From Cystobasidium ongulense (taxonomy: Eukaryota > Basidiomycota > Cystobasidiomycetes > Cystobasidiales > Cystobasidiaceae): 64,000 nt of DNA. The DNA is taken from contig BQUP01000002.1 of NCBI GenBank assembly GCA_022835595.1, positions 248,001-312,000 of the forward strand, written 5' to 3'. Each line of letters begins with the position of its first letter. Position 1 is the first letter of the stretch. The notes beneath the pieces are model-generated. The model was not told the DNA's origin. It made no database searches and saw nothing but the letters and a program-made list of their open reading frames with translations. A program made the translations under genes and the position numbers. Of this stretch, positions 12,748-26,765 are shown piece by piece.

Positions 12748-14784
12748 CTAAGATTCTTTCGAAGAAGGCCCAAAAGGCTGGCCCTCCACATAAGGAGGGA
12801 CCGGCGACCTTGGAGAAACATTTTCTTCTTGCAAGAAAGCTGGTCCGCCGGGTAGAGTAGCCGAGGCCTGTTTTGGCATAAACGGCGAAAGGTTTATAAA
12901 TTTAGGTGGCTGAGCTGACGCGTTTGGATAGCTAGAATAGGGATATACTGGATCTTCTCCCGTACTTCCGGCATCACTGACTTCTGTGAACCTGCGCATA
13001 TTAGGATTATTCGGTACGTCGACGGAATAGCTTTGAGAAGTGTTTTGAGCATGTCCGTTTGTACGTAGTTCCGGCGCGGTGCTTGCAAGTGGACGATAGG
13101 CTGCTTGCTTAAGTCGTGCGTCTCCCTCTGGCTGATTGTAGAACCATGTAGCTGTGAGAACCATACTGCATCCTATCAGGAAGGGGGCCGTCACTTGAAA
13201 ATTGAAGAGTACCACGCCAGCCATGAAAGAAAGGATGATGGACAACGACGTAGCGAAACCTGCGGGGAAGACGGTCTTAGCCATCGGATTCAACAGGAGG
13301 TGAGAACGGTTCAAGCTCACCTTTTGCAATATTATCACTATAGCGAATAACAAGAGCAGTAACCAATCCACCGAAAACCTGGCAGAAGACAGTAGCTAAC
13401 GCCCAAAATCCGAAATTACCAAAGAGCCAAGTAGGAGCATGAGGATCTACACTCGTTATTCTCGGCTCATTCGCAAAGAAGAAAGTGCGTATAGAGAAAT
13501 CGGGAAAGAATGCAGCTAGTAAAGCTGGCGGTAGACTGAAAAGTGTCAACTGAATGTTCCGGACCCATAAATCGGCATTTGCGCCTTTGAGAACTTTTTC
13601 AAAGTAAACACCAGCGAAACCGGAAGCTGAGGGGTAGTCACAGCATCTGTTAGTACTCTGCTGCCTCAGCGCGAGTTGCAAGGGCGAAGGCACTCACTCA
13701 AACATGCTAGGATGACGGCTACAAATCCGGTGAAGCGATCCATCTGCGCGTGCCCTGCCGATTTCCCCCCTCCGGTGGCTTCGCTTCCTTGCAGCTGTAC
13801 AACAGCTACTCCTGCTGCTAGACCAAGCAAGCAGAGCCATTTCTGAACGGATAAGCGTTTGCGCAGCATCGTGACACTGAAAACTGCGGTTGTGAGGATC
13901 TGCACGCGGATGGAGAATAAGCAATTGTTTTAGAGGACGAGGTAGAGGAGCTTCTAACCTTCATTTGGTAGCTGACTTGGAATGTTGCTACGTCTAGATT
14001 TGACGCAGCTACGAACTGGAGCTGCGGAGATAGAGGTGTATAAATAAGCTCGGGGCCGGACAGGACCATATCAGACAGAACCTACATTGTTCTGTAGCAC
14101 ATAGCAGCAGGCTGGGACACCAAGTTTCCAGCAGTCATTGCTAAAAGTGGCGGTAGAGTCAGTATGGCTGCCTTTGCTCTGATCGCCGGCCTTCGCATGC
14201 ATCACATGCATCAAGGCCAAACGGCTGGACGGCCCACCTGAAGACCAGAGTCTGAAGTCTGCGGAGCCTTTGAGTGATCTGTGAGGCATCAAGGTACCAG
14301 GCTCTCTGTGTTGCTCTAGCCACGCCAGAGCCGACCTTGGTCCATGCTTCTTCGCGTCCGAATCCGAGAGATCCATCACGTTTTCTGTGGGATATCGACG
14401 CCTTCTTTTCCGAATGGAGAGACGGAGCGCCAGTAGCTTCACCTGAATAGCGAGCGTGCGGTGCGGACGGTATCGTAGCTGGATCTATATCGTTCAGTGC
14501 GATGGCAGAGCTTATCGTGCCTTTGAGGATCTCGTTGAGCAGGACCGCTGCGGCTGCTGAATACGGCTTCGCATTGGGAGCCGTTCGCGACTGGAGAAGA
14601 CCAGTGACACACAATGAGATCTGGCAGAGTACATCATTATAGACTGACTCACATAGTGCAGGAGGATCGTAAGAGCGCTGTTCTGCACCGTCAAGGTGAC
14701 GAGCGAGATCAGCGAGTACGGCACTTGCAGGCTGCCCAGGCTGAGCGTCGGCGAGCTGCTCGAGCTGGCAGTGCGGGCAGGCAT
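12748..14784 (-). CDS. Nucleotide-sugar transporter (UDP-galactose/UDP-GlcNAc type, SLC35A)
   Basis: Golgi or ER multi-pass antiporter importing nucleotide sugars for glycosylation. Seven exons (minus): 14784-14653, 14590-14238, 14140-14086, 14021-13959, 13899-13698, 13626-13321 and 13259-12748, giving 540 aa. The family landmarks are in order: LVTLTVQNSALTILLHYSR, AAAAVLLNEILKG, SWKL-type start of a helix (NDCWKLGVPACCYVLQNNLQ), FVAASNLDVATFQVSYQMKI, GFAGVYFEKVLKG, and FATSLSIILSFMAGVVLF. About ten hydrophobic segments are recognisable. A polar insertion of roughly 70 residues sits between the second and third helices. The 130-residue Ser/Pro/Asn-rich cytosolic tail is longer than usual. ATG 14784 puts a short Ser-rich N-terminus before helix 1. 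UDP-galactose is the most likely substrate class, by similarity only. Confidence 0.88.
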
Positions 14785-15430
14785 TCTGCAGGCGACACCA
14801 CTACGCTGGCTTCCGTGTTCACCACTGTCGATGCAGCATGAGCAGGGAGGCGAGGCGCACGAAAGAGCTGGTTGCAGAGAGCGCTCGCATGGGTGCAGGG
14901 CCTTTCGCTTTTGGTGCCGAAAATGGCGAAGGTCGATCAATTGGCAAGCGATAGTATACAAGTACTAGTGAAACCGTTGCATTCTTTCCAGACAGATATT
15001 CTGCAGCCGAGAAACGGGCTGCATATTGTCTAACATGGGTATGTCTGCTACACCATAGTAAAGAGCGAGACCACCTGAACTATACCGGAAGAATAGCAAT
15101 GTAGACATGAGACGGCTACTGAAATATCAACAAAGATATAGTATCAACGCAGTGTACGTCCGGAAGCTAATGCGTCGAGTCTGCCCATAAGGCGGAAAAG
15201 TTCGCATTGCACTGGCCCTCACAAGGTCGGCGTTCTTCCTTGAACGCCGTCAGCATATGAGCCTGCATGTAGATGACCGAATTGACCGGGTTGAATCTTT
15301 CATAGCCAAAGTCCACTGTTTCGAGACGTCCGATGCTTTCATGCGTGTAGGCTCGCATGCAACCGAAGTGGCGGAGTAGACGGAGAAACCAGTTCTTCAA
15401 AGAGGTCCGATGATCTGGTGAGTTTTTCCC
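14785..15430. other. Intergenic: transporter promoter and UPF1 3' side
   Basis: 646 bp holding the upstream region of the transporter and the 3' flank of UPF1, both transcribed leftward. No coding unit is supportable. Confidence 0.45.
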
Positions 15431-18400
15431 TTAAAAGTCCGTAATCTGGGTAGAGAGGGAGACTTGACTTCTAGTATCATCATCTTGATTGACGGACTTG
15501 TAATCCAGTCCAAAATGGCCAGCAGGATTGCGTCGGATTCGATCAGCTTGTGAAAAGGCAATGCTGCCTGCGATAGAGCTAGTATCGTCCGCGAGGGCAT
15601 TTGGGTCTTGGGACGTCAGGTCTTGTGAGATTGTAGCTGCAGAACAACATATTCATCAATCGAGGATCCACTGTAAGGCTCATCTCTGACACGGTGATGT
15701 GCGATACTTACAAGAAGCATAGCTGCGTCCACTGAACTGACCAGGTCCGAAGGAAGGCAACCCAGAAGTATAAGTAGCTTGAGATCTGACGGATTGTAAA
15801 TCGCTTGGAATACCGCCAACAGCACTGTAGAAGCTCTGGTCGAATCGAGTAGGTCCATCAGCCCGTCGAGGTAATTCACCACCATTCAGTCCTGCACCGA
15901 GAGCATCTTGAGCACCGAATCCAAATCTATCGGGCTGATTGAGTGGTCGACGTGGCTTGCTAAATTGTATCATGCTGGGTTGAAGATTGTTGAGAGGCCC
16001 TTCGACGAGCACGCCTTTCTCCTTATAGTGGGTAAGCAGGTGATGCCAGAGTGCGTGCTGATTTAAGAGCTGGCGAATTAGCCCCTGAAACTCTGGTGGA
16101 CACGGCAAACAAAGTGACTAACCTTGCTCAACACACGCGGATTGCCCAAAATGACGAGTCCATACTTTGCTCTTGTAAGAGCCACGTTCAATCGTCTGGG
16201 ATCATTCAAGAATCCAATACCTTGATGTTCATTACTTCTGACGCAAGAAAGGATAATATAATCCTTCTCTCGACCTTGGAAAGCATCGACTGAAGCGACT
16301 TCGATTTCCTTGTAAAGATCCTTGCGTAGTGCACCGTTGAATTGCATGAAATTGGTAATGTACGATCTTTGACCTTCGTATGGGGTGATGATACCGATTT
16401 GAGAGGGTACGACACCGGCTTTGAAGAAACGAGTAACGATCTTTTCAACATTGGCAGCTTCCGTTCTGTTGTTCGAGACATATTCAGTAGGTGAAGCAGG
16501 TCAGTTCGGTAAGGAGCAAAGTTCACCTATTCAAGTACGAAGTTCCGCTAGAACTGATCTCCTCCTGACCGAGATTTTGATGGAAGCACATTGGAGTACT
16601 GGGTTGAGGCCAAGGGAAATCGACATTCTTACGGATTCTCTCTGGGGCAGTGACTCCATTTTGCAGAGTACCTTCGTAAAACATGTTCGAAGGGAATTCA
16701 GACAAGCAAGGGTGCATGCGGTATTGAACCTGTAGACGGATAGGCTTGTTGCCGAGTAGGATCATACGCTCGAATAGGGATTGATTCAAGCCTGCTCGCG
16801 CTGCTTTCTTGCTCATAATGGTAGGTCCGAGCTGGCAGTGATCACCGACCATGACAAGCTGCTTGACGCCGAAAGTGAGTGGAATCATGCACTCTGGCTC
16901 GGTCTGCAAACGTATTTTAGCTGAGTGAAACATGTTGTGACAGAGAACAGTGAGAAACTTACAGCTTGAGTAGCTTCGTCAATAAGGACAGTTCTGAATT
17001 TGATCTTCGATAGTCTCGGATCACCGCACCCGACAGCGGTACAGCAGATGACATCCGCGTTGGTCAAGATCTCTTTCTCACAAGCCTTTGTCAAGGCTTT
17101 GAACTTCCTTTCATCTTGACTAGACAGTTCACCCTGTTCTGTCTTGAGCTGAATAAGCTTTTGAAGTTCTGGGTGCGTGTCATTGTTGGCGACTTGCTCA
17201 TGTAAGGTAAGGAACGAAATTGAGCTATCGAGAGCTTCACGAGATTTGGCGGTTACTCGGACAACCTTGAGACCAGTTTGGTGAATCTTTTCAGTGAGCT
17301 GATCTACGGCGACGTTGGAAGGTGCAGTGACCAAAACTTGTCCTGGATTCATCTTCGCAAGGTGGTAGACGATGGTAGCTGAAGTAACTGTTTTACCAGT
17401 ACCGGGTGGGCCCTGCGAGCAAGATAAGGGATGAGCTAAACACAAGAACAAGGATATTTGGTTCTGAAACATACCTGAATCAGACTCAGAGGCTTCTGGA
17501 GTACACTCTTGACAGCATACATCTGTGAATGATTGAGATCTGGTAGGTTCGGTGCGGTAAGACGTTTCGGCATGGCCATTCTCAAAACTTGAGGGGGTGC
17601 AGCATCGTGTCCCATGAGCTTGTGGTAGATATAACCGGAAACGCTCTGTTCGTCGACTGCAAATGTCTTCATTGCCATCTGCATACGATCAAACGAAGTT
17701 GACTTCCAGACAAAGTCGGCCGAAAAGTTGAGGGTGCAGTCGTGAGGTACTCCATCGTTTCTTCTCATTTCGATAGCAATCTCATCGGATACATTGTTGG
17801 GGACTTTGACGACGTGACCTACTCCTTCCCATGGCTTGTGCAGTTCTCCGTTATACTTGAGGCGTAGCTCGTCTCCGACTGCTAGTCTGACTTCGCCAGA
17901 TTCGAGCTTGGGGAGGTTGAACCAGGCGACTCGTTTCTGGTTGAGACCCATGTCCCATCTGACTACCAATGAGTCTTGCGTCTGGGACTCTTTGAGGCGC
18001 TTGTCGTAATCGGCTTCAATCTTGACGAGCGGGCCGAAGATGTTCTGATATTGATACGCATCTTCGTACTTTAGCAGTACAGGCTGAGGTTCATCGTCAA
18101 ACTCGGGCTTCTCAAGGTCTTCAACGGTTGCCTGGGCATTCTCCTTCCAGACTTCCTCTAGCTTGTTGATCTGCTGGAAGCTTATAGGTCTGGCGTGCAA
18201 TTGTTCCTGCTCAGATGGGACTTTGACCAGCCAGGAGAGGAAGGATCGATCTTCAATGAGTGGTGACCATTGTGATGTATCCCAGACGATGTCTTTCGAG
18301 TTTTGCATAGCAGCGCATGGTTGTCTGAGGGCGCGGCGGACAAAGGAACGATGTCAGGCCACGTACTTCTAGCAAATATTCGATAGCATAACTTACCGGC

Positions 18401-19061
18401 AGAGGAGAACAACGACAGTATCGCTCTTTGCTGGGATGAAACCCAGGAGAAAGACATTCTTTGCGCCACAATTGTAGCACTCTGGCGTTGTCTCGCCCAG
18501 AGGTGAATCCGCATGAAGGGTAACTTCCTTGTGCTTGGCTCGGACGAGGTGGTTGACGATATGACTTCCAGAAGTCGAGCCTCTAGAATTGCAGAACCAC
18601 TTGTTGCAGATCAAGCAGCGTACAACGCACGATGGGTTGTGACTGCCGCAGTAGCTGAAAGTCGTTAATACAGAGAGTCAGTATATGCTACACAAGCACC
18701 GAGGCAGCGGCTAGATGGGCTAGTGAGACAACCAGTATAGATCTCACCTGCAAGCATGGGGCGGCAAGTCGCGGTTGAGTTCCTCCATGGAATCGTCAAA
18801 GTCGTTGTCTTCAATTAGAGCTCCAGCAGCTGTGCTTGAAAGGACATGCTGGCTAGCTGACGCAGCGGCAGCGCTCTCGTTCGAGTTTGACCCATTGGTG
18901 GCATTGCCAGAGCTGTTGTTTGCAGTATTGCCAATCTGTCCTATTCCTAGCCTGTCCAACCTTTCTGTCAATGCAGCTGTGGAAGCTGCGGCGTCGGTGT
19001 CGCTAGTGCCTGCGTACGAGTGCTGGCTGTGAGCATCGACTTGGCCGAGACGGTCTTGCAT
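15431..19061 (-). CDS. UPF1: RNA helicase UPF1, nonsense-mediated decay
   Basis: ATP-dependent SF1 RNA helicase at the core of nonsense-mediated mRNA decay, acting with Upf2/Upf3 on terminating ribosomes. Eight exons (minus): 19061-18748, 18654-18397, 18324-17475, 17412-16963, 16903-16527, 16465-16123, 16057-15712 and 15636-15431, giving 1047 aa. An N-terminal Asn/Ser/Ala-rich segment (about 95 residues) precedes the Cys/His-rich Upf2-binding domain ([47 protein letters not shown]). Helicase motifs follow: GPPGTGKT (Walker A), [14 protein letters not shown] (motif II), [40 protein letters not shown] and NVALTRAK. The C-terminus ends with SQ/TQ-like sites and [11 protein letters not shown]. 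The start is the first ATG after a GTG-opened frame. It shares a 337-bp divergent promoter with SCC2. Confidence 0.97.
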
Positions 19062-19398
19062 GTTGACGGATGATGGAGCCACTCTTCTTCGCTCCCTCCA
19101 CTGCTCGTCTTGACGCTTTCCTGAAGATGGTTGCAGTTGAAGCTTTGAAGAGCAATTGCAGCTTTCTCGACGAGGTCAAGGCCGCTTGATCGGGTTTTTG
19201 GTGCATCAAGGTAGTAGTATCAGTTGCAGCATCTCTGCAACCAACTGCGACTCTAGTGCACTCTGACACCTTGAGTCTACCTCAGCACACTCTCTCCACG
19301 GCGGTGTCGCGCTGGGTTGCGGTGTCGTGCATCCGCTCACATAAACTCGCGTCGCAAATTGGCCTCGAGAACGTGCCGCGATAAAGCGCGAGGCGACG
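19062..19398. promoter_or_regulatory. Divergent promoter, UPF1 / SCC2
   Basis: 337 bp between the two start codons must contain both promoters. It is of mixed composition and has no TATA box, which is typical of housekeeping genes. Confidence 0.5.
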
Positions 19399-22300
19399 AT
19401 GGAAAGGCTGGCCAGCTCGACGGACGATGATGCAGGACCTGGTGGTGCCGTGCAACATGAAGACATCAATACCCAAAGCATGCCCGTTGAAGACGAGAAC
19501 GACGGCTTCAAGTCGGAGAAGTCGTTTCTCGACGATATAGCACGCAAACAGGCCGAAATCATACATGGCTTTCCACTTGTCAGCTTGACTGGTGTGTCAG
19601 ACGGTGGGCGTTTCTCAACCTGCATCTGCTCGCCTATTGCTGACTGTGATTGTGTCTGCGATAGTCGCGAAACACTTGCCCTCGCTGCAGTTTGCGCCAG
19701 TCTCTGCTTTTCCCTATCCTCCGCCGAAGGCTTCTGGCTCTACCAGAGGGTCCGACTATGCCAGCCAAAAGCACAGCGACGATGCACGAACCCATTTTCA
19801 CGACGATCCGCTATTCAAAGACTACGAAAGGGAAGTCCGTCTGCTTACGGGCACGACGAAACTCAAGGACGCCACAGTCAATCCTACAGAATGGACTGAA
19901 TTCAAAGCGCATGCTCGTGGAGCATTGTATCAGGCAATTCAAGCCGGAGCAAAAGAATCATCGAAGATGTAAGCGCCCATCCTGTATCGTGAAACTTTTC
20001 TGGCAGCTGATTGCGGGCTTCACCTAGTATTTGGAAAGACCCTCCGTTTGGGAATCCAGCCGGAGTCAAGCTTGGAGGCCCGTATGAGCCTTCTAGTTTC
20101 ACTTCTCTGCGTGATGCAGATCCCTCGGGCCCCAAGAGCCTAGCTGTCAAGCTCATGGACGATTTACAACTGTCGTACCCTTCTCCCGCATCGCACTCTC
20201 GGCCTTCGCTCTACAACCCTCCTCCCACGATCTACAAGCCCTCCAAAGAAGTGGATTGGGACGTTCTCACTCGAGCTCAGCAATCTAGTGTAGACACTTC
20301 GAAAGCGTTCTTGCGTGATCTCATCAAGCCTGTCAAAGGCGAGTATGAGCAGGGCATGGCAAAGTCGAAATCTCCCATTCCTCTCATTCCTGCACCATCA
20401 ACTTCTTCCGCCGCCGTCACTCCCCGCAAGCCTAGCGGGCCTTTCTTACATCCCGAATCAGCATCTTCGCAACTGCCCATCGCTTCTACTTCTGCTGCTC
20501 AATCTTTCAAGAACGCACTACCCTACTCGCACGAACATGTGTTACCATCTCCCGTCTCGCAAGCTTCTACTTCGCCCGATCCGTTAGCTATACCACGCAA
20601 TAGAAGCGGCAAGCCTGCAAACCTGCCACGCTCCTCCCCCATCGTGCTTGTGGAAGTAGGTCTTAGAGCGCAGAAGCGTCCTTCTAATACGAATTTACAC
20701 GGAAGTCCAGCCAAAAGACATGCTTGCGACCTGAATTCTAGATCCGTTGACACGTACGCTTCTTCAGAAATGGATATTGACGGCTCAGATGACGCAGAGG
20801 ATCATCCTCCTAGTTCAGACTCGTTAGCAATACAAGCTGCCCTCCCATCGCGGAAACAGTCTCGACCGACTGAGGTCCAATCACCTAGCAAAGCTCCTGC
20901 TCCGGTATCTACACTGCAGATGGAAGAGAAGCAAATGCGAAAATTCAGCGATTATGTCGATGAAATACTTGACGCGGAAGACTCGGGCTCACAAGACTAC
21001 TTTCTTCAGTCTACGGACACGCATGATAGAGTACTGCTTACTCCGTCCTGCATGAGAAAGATCAGTAAAGCTATTCGTGGTCTAGTAAAACGCCAGAGTG
21101 GAAAGCGAATTTTCGAACAGGCTGTGGATGTAGATCAGATGAGTCGCCTACTGTCTATTCTGCAGAGAAGCATCGAAGCAGTCGAGGACCTTGCTATCGT
21201 TCCGGCAGCTGTTAAGTCTGGCAAAGGTAGAGAAAAGAAGTCCCCTAGCAAGACACCCAAACAATCGAAGAGGAAAGGCAAGAAGGGAGACAGCGTCAGC
21301 CCACTTCCAGGAAGTTCAAGGCGCCGGTCGTCACGATCAGCTACTCCTGCTTCGTATCGCGAGGATGGAGACTCTGAGAAAAGCGATAGCGAGAAAGAAA
21401 GTGGAGAGGACGATCAACCGCAAACACCATCGAGTCAGTCTCGCCCCAAGCTCAAGAAACGCACATCCACTGCATCATCCTCCAAAAATCGTAAGGGAAA
21501 GGCTGGTAAGGCCGATGTGGATGTTGACGACGACTTTGAGTGGGACGAGAAGACTTTGGCAGCGTTGGACGACAATCTAGTCACTCTCAAAAACGCTATA
21601 ACAGCGACCGATACAGTTATGATTTTGCTCGGAAGCGCAAGCCTGCCAAAACAGCTATATTCCGAAGACCTTATCAATCTCGGTCTAGGTGTTCTAAAGA
21701 AGCAGCTGGCATTGGTGATCTATCCCTCTCTTGATCCGGAAAGATCCCCTCTAGGTTCTGGTCCAGTCGACGGGGGCATTGCCGCTTTGATTCGCAAAAT
21801 CTTGACAGCGGCTTCCTCGGCTTTTACTTCCATTACCGCCTTACTCAAGCAAGAAGAGGCTACCGACGCCACATTAATCAATGCCATTTACATCGCAATA
21901 GCTCCATTCTTTTCTGAGTCAAGTCTGAAGAACATCGTGAAGGATGTGTCGGGTTCTCTGGAGATGAAGGTTGTGAGAAGCCAAGCGCTTGCAATCATAC
22001 GCACTGTACGTCTCTCATTTGGTGCCTAGGGTCTTAAACAGATTTGCAGACCTGACCGTCCTCTCGCAGGTTTTTGCCAGATACCCTGCACAGAGACAGT
22101 GGATTATCGAAGAAGTCCTTTCATCTATAACCAAACTACCGGATCTTGCTAAGAGGAAGCCTCAATACATGTGAGTAGTGGTCGATGTCATATGACGGAC
22201 CCAGACCAACGACTTGTGGCTCTACTGCAGGCTTCGCAATGGGCAGGCTATACAAGCCATCTCAGCGCTGTTGCTACACATTGTACAAAGCTGTACTTCG

Positions 22301-25300
22301 GGTCTGCGTGCACGTATGCTTGTAGCCTTGCAAGAACACAAAACATCCTCTGCAACAGATGTTGATGACGATCTCGACATCAAACCGTCAGCTGGGTCTT
22401 CGGTGAATACAGTAAGCTTTTCCCCTGCGATGAGGCGGACAGCATTAAAACATGTTTCTGCAGGTCCGTATTGCTCAAGATCTTGTGGAGCCGGTATTGG
22501 AGGCTGCGAGGCAGTCTGCGGGCGTCATTGTTGGCTACATAGTCAAGCGGTGAGCGCTTATAGCTTAATTGTCAAGCGTCTCTAGGAAAGCTGACAATCT
22601 CAGATACCTAGATCAGGAAAAGCACCCAAGAATTCTACAGCGGGAGAAGCTGAATACAAAGCACTCCTTGAGCACCTTGTCCGCGACCTGCTTATTGTAG
22701 CGGATTTGCCAGAATGGCCAGCGGCGACCCTGATGCTCCAAATGGCGATAAAGGCTATGGTAAGCCTCATGCATCTCAAAAAGCTGCTAAGCTGACTTGG
22801 CGCCGTCGTAGATTGCCGTCTTAGACGACGGCAAGGTTACAGCTGATGCCAATACAGCTAAAGGCATCAGCCTGGAACACCTCGGTACCATCAGCTCGAA
22901 GGTCTACAAGATGGCACAAGCATCGAAGCAGGTATCGGCGCAAGCCGATCAGGAACATTCGAGTCGCATATCAGCCATTACTCAGGTAAGCCGCCCATCG
23001 CAATGCAGCAGTTTGTGAGGCGAACTTACACCGCAATGAGCAGGTGCTGCGTGAGCAAGACAGAAAAGCACTGCGACGTCTAGCCGCCGCCGAACATGCT
23101 TATATACAGCAACTCTTGGACGACCCAACGGAAACTGAGGACATCGAGAGTGCCGTGGACTTTGCTTCCGCCAGATGGAGTGCCGAGTTGCTGCGAGCAT
23201 TGCGAATACTGCAGAACCTAGAAGAAGGGTACAAGGCCAAATTTGAAAAGGAACTGTACGCCGGACAAGACGCTCTTTGGGAGATGGCACCGTCTGGTGC
23301 AACGCTTCAAACTTCGTAAGATATCTAGATGGCATCTTACAGCTATACAATCCTGACGATTTCCATAGAAACGACGAACATCAAGCTATCTTGCAACGAA
23401 GTCTGCGCACGCTCTTTCCGGTACATGAATTGTGCCAATCTATGGACATGCTCCTGGCACATGTGCTCAGAGCATGCGAGGGTGCTGTGATTGCCTTTCG
23501 ACAAAAGGCATTGAAAGCCCTAGCTTCCATAGTTGAGCAAGATCCTTCCATCTTCCTACAGAAGGATGTACGGGAGGCAGTCGAGAAACGTTTGATGGAT
23601 AGCTCTGCAGCCGTCCGCGATGCCGCTCTCGAAATGCTGGGTCGTTACATTGTGTATCGACCAGAATTGGCTGAACAATATATCGGCAAGATAGAAGAGC
23701 GCGTCAATGTAAGCGGTCGTCTATGTTTGAAAAGCAATGCCATGGAAGCTGAGCACATGAAACAGGACTCGGGTTTGAGTGTTCGCAAGCGGGTTATCAA
23801 GCTGCTTAAGAGTCTGTACCCTGTGATCGATGGACCACTCCAGCGGGCTAGCATCTGCCGACGTCTCGTGGGCCGTGTATATGACGAGGACGACAGCGTC
23901 AAGGTAGGTCTCGTCAAAAGGCTGTTGAAGAGTGCTGGCTCACCGCTCTCCAATTTAGGAACTGGCTGCATCCGCATTCGAAGACATATATTTGCCCTCC
24001 GCCCATGGCCGAACGCAGCGTGGTGCCGAGGAAGTCCAGAGTACTCTGGCCAAAAAGCGAGATGCTATATCTAAAGGTCGCGTGCTCATGACGGTTGCAG
24101 CTGAATATCGAGATCGTCCTAATCCACTCGAGGATGTGCTGCGCATGGTGAGACTTGTGTTCTACCCCATATACCGCTGGCTTACTGAAGCAAGCTATAG
24201 ATATTCGAGAAGTATTGCTCAAAGAAGTCTGACAAGAGCAAAGAACATTTGGATATTCTGACTGCCCAGTTAAAGGATATTGTTGAAGTCTTGATCGACA
24301 ATCTAGTCGATCCCGAGCAGACAACAGACTTCGTAAGTCCCACCTCTCACCATTTCGGAAGAATGACCGTCCGATGTTCCGCCTGTCGCCAGAAATTGGT
24401 ACACTGTGTCAAGACTGTCTACATACTATTGACCCCAGAGCCTTCAATGCTTGAGGTCGGTAAAGCGGCCATGTTACTGCCTTATCTCAAGAGTGCAACA
24501 AATGTGAGCAGCCTTCCAAAATACTACATACTGGCGCATTCGTTGACATCGGGACTTTCGTGGTGCAGGTGGAGGAGCAAACAGTGGTTGAATACCTCTC
24601 AAAGATATTCGCTCTCATCTTACCGACTTTGCCACGGAGTGCATCGACCTTCGCTCAACGGCTGCAAGACTCGCTTCGGGGCTTGCTTAACAAGCCAGCG
24701 GCAATCGGGTTTCAGGTAGGCGTACAACGTAGCAACTGGCCAAGTCTCAAAAGCTGACGGGTTTTTCCAGGCATTGCCAGATGTTGTTTCTTGCTTTTGC
24801 TCAGTGGTGGTGCACCAAACGAATGATTATGGCAAGCTTTGCAATGTTTTCGAGACATGCTACAGTAAGTCTGTATAACTTCTTGCGGCCGTGTGATGGA
24901 AGGCCTCAGACTAACAGGAGTGCTTCAGAAAAATTGCAGCAAGGCCTTCAGCGATTGACTGATCAGGAAAAGCCTACTACAGACGAGCAGCGGTCTCAGC
25001 TATTGCGCAGCATGCCGATTCTTGCGCGACTGGTTGCGTTGTTCTGCCAATTTGGCAACTTCGATAGATTAAGAGAATCATCGCCAGGTAGGTGGAAACG
25101 TATGGGCGCAAGGAAAGCCAGACTGACTTTGCCTATAGATGCCGCAGTATTCATAGATGCAATCAGCCGAAATTCCATCGAACAACAAGTTTATGAGCAG
25201 ATGGTTCAGCTCTATCACCTGAGCACTGGTACACCGCTCCATGGGACGGCACTTCAGTGCCTAGGTTTCCTGTATCGTGCACACCCCATGTTCATGCTCG

Positions 25301-26765
25301 AAGAAAGCTCGACGGCAATCATGGACAAGATCTTCCTTTCCGCCTCAACTGAAGCGAAAGCTTTGCTATTGCGCAATATCTGCGATTTTTTGGTCTCCCA
25401 GAGTCATAGCGGCCATGTGGAAGAGACGAGTAAGCCCGGTTTTCCTCCTGCCATGAACCAGACGCTGACCTGTGTCCTGCGCAGATGACCTCGGACGGGA
25501 CATCGACATGACGCTGCTCATTGGCAACGCGGATAATTTTGCAGATTCTGGGTACGTCTGACATAAGGACATGTGCGCAGCTCGCCTGACACCGATTGCA
25601 AACTAGTGTCTCCACTGCTATTGTGCAGCGATACCTTCATCACATCCTTGAAGCAGCGCTCACTCCTGCTAGTAGCCAATCGCTACTCCGTCCCGCTTTA
25701 GAAGCTATTGGCTTCACAGTCAGACAGGGCCTAGCGCATCCCATGCAATGTTTACCAGTCCTGGTTGCGCTGGAGACTTGCACAGACGCGTCTGTGGCTT
25801 CCAAAGCCTTTGCACTGCATTCTCTTTTGCACGAAAAACAGTCAGGTCTCATCAATACTCGCCTGACAGAGTCTATCGAGACTGTCATCAACTACCAGAA
25901 GAGGGTATTGGGAGGAAGGCCAATCATGGGTCATACAGGCGACCCGCCGTCTGCCTTATTAAGCAGATGGTATTCTTTGATGCGGGAGAAAAGACAGTGG
26001 CGGAATGAATTTCTGAAGGCGTTCTTGCGGGGCTTACACGTCGAGCCGACTGCGTCTAATTACACCCAGGTAAGTCAACACAATTTTGGAACCCCTCTAG
26101 AATATGCTGACACTGTATTGTAGGAAAATGTCAATGTTGCTCGTTTCACTGCTGAGAACTTGGCTACCTTCGAATACAAGAGTCTAGAGGAGGTTTTCTT
26201 CGTTGTCAGAACACTGACCGTGCTGCTCTCAGTGGCGGGCATGCAGATAGTGAGTCGAGAAACCCAGCCTTTCAGATCGGCGAAACCTTGGCTAAGCAGA
26301 ATTCCGCAGTACCATCAAATGCAAAAGGAAGAACGACTTGATATGGAAGTCGACGATGAAACGGCTTCGAGTGCCATCTCCGCATCTGTCGTTCGCAAGA
26401 GTGTTGCTCTAAGTTTTGCCTTCTGCTTGAGGCAGCAGCTGAAGACAGTCTACGGGATTACCGACCAGTAAGTTGGCTATCGTTCGCTTGCTTCAATCCC
26501 TCATAGTCTCATTGTTATACTTGGTAACAGAAAATTAGCAAAATACAGCCTCGGGAAGAAGAGTCCGGCAGGTGACAAGCCTGCAGTGCCTAGAGGTGGA
26601 GAGAAGCCAGTACTGTCGTACGAGAATATGCCGTTCATCACAACGGAGATTGTGACCGATGAAGACCGCTTAGAGCAGTGTGAAGCGTACATTGCTTTGA
26701 TCGATTCGGACGGTACTATCAAAGAGGCAGAAGGCGAACAAGACAGCGATGAAGACGTCGATTGA
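19399..26765 (+). CDS. SCC2: Cohesin loader SCC2/Mis4/NIPBL (Coprinopsis Rad9 ortholog)
   Basis: Large HEAT-repeat protein that, with Scc4, loads cohesin onto chromatin. Twenty-two exons sum to 6147 nt, 2048 aa: 19399-19591, 19665-19968, 20028-22005, 22070-22170, 22231-22411, 22464-22549, 22612-22759, 22812-22985, 23044-23315, 23369-23708, 23766-23903, 23959-24147, 24201-24332, 24393-24503, 24569-24715, 24771-24864, 24929-25087, 25139-25429, 25485-25551, 25607-26069, 26124-26467 and 26531-26765. The first about 700 residues are largely disordered and Ser/Lys-rich (KSGKGREKKSPSKTPKQSKR). The HEAT part holds the NIPBL signatures FRQKALKALASIVEQDPS, RLMDSSAAVRDAALEMLGRY and GLSVRKRVIKLLKSLYP. 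The acidic end is DSDEDVD. Size is near basidiomycete relatives and above yeast Scc2. Intron 24333-24392 is 60 nt and stop-free, so its removal is less certain. Confidence 0.95.
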
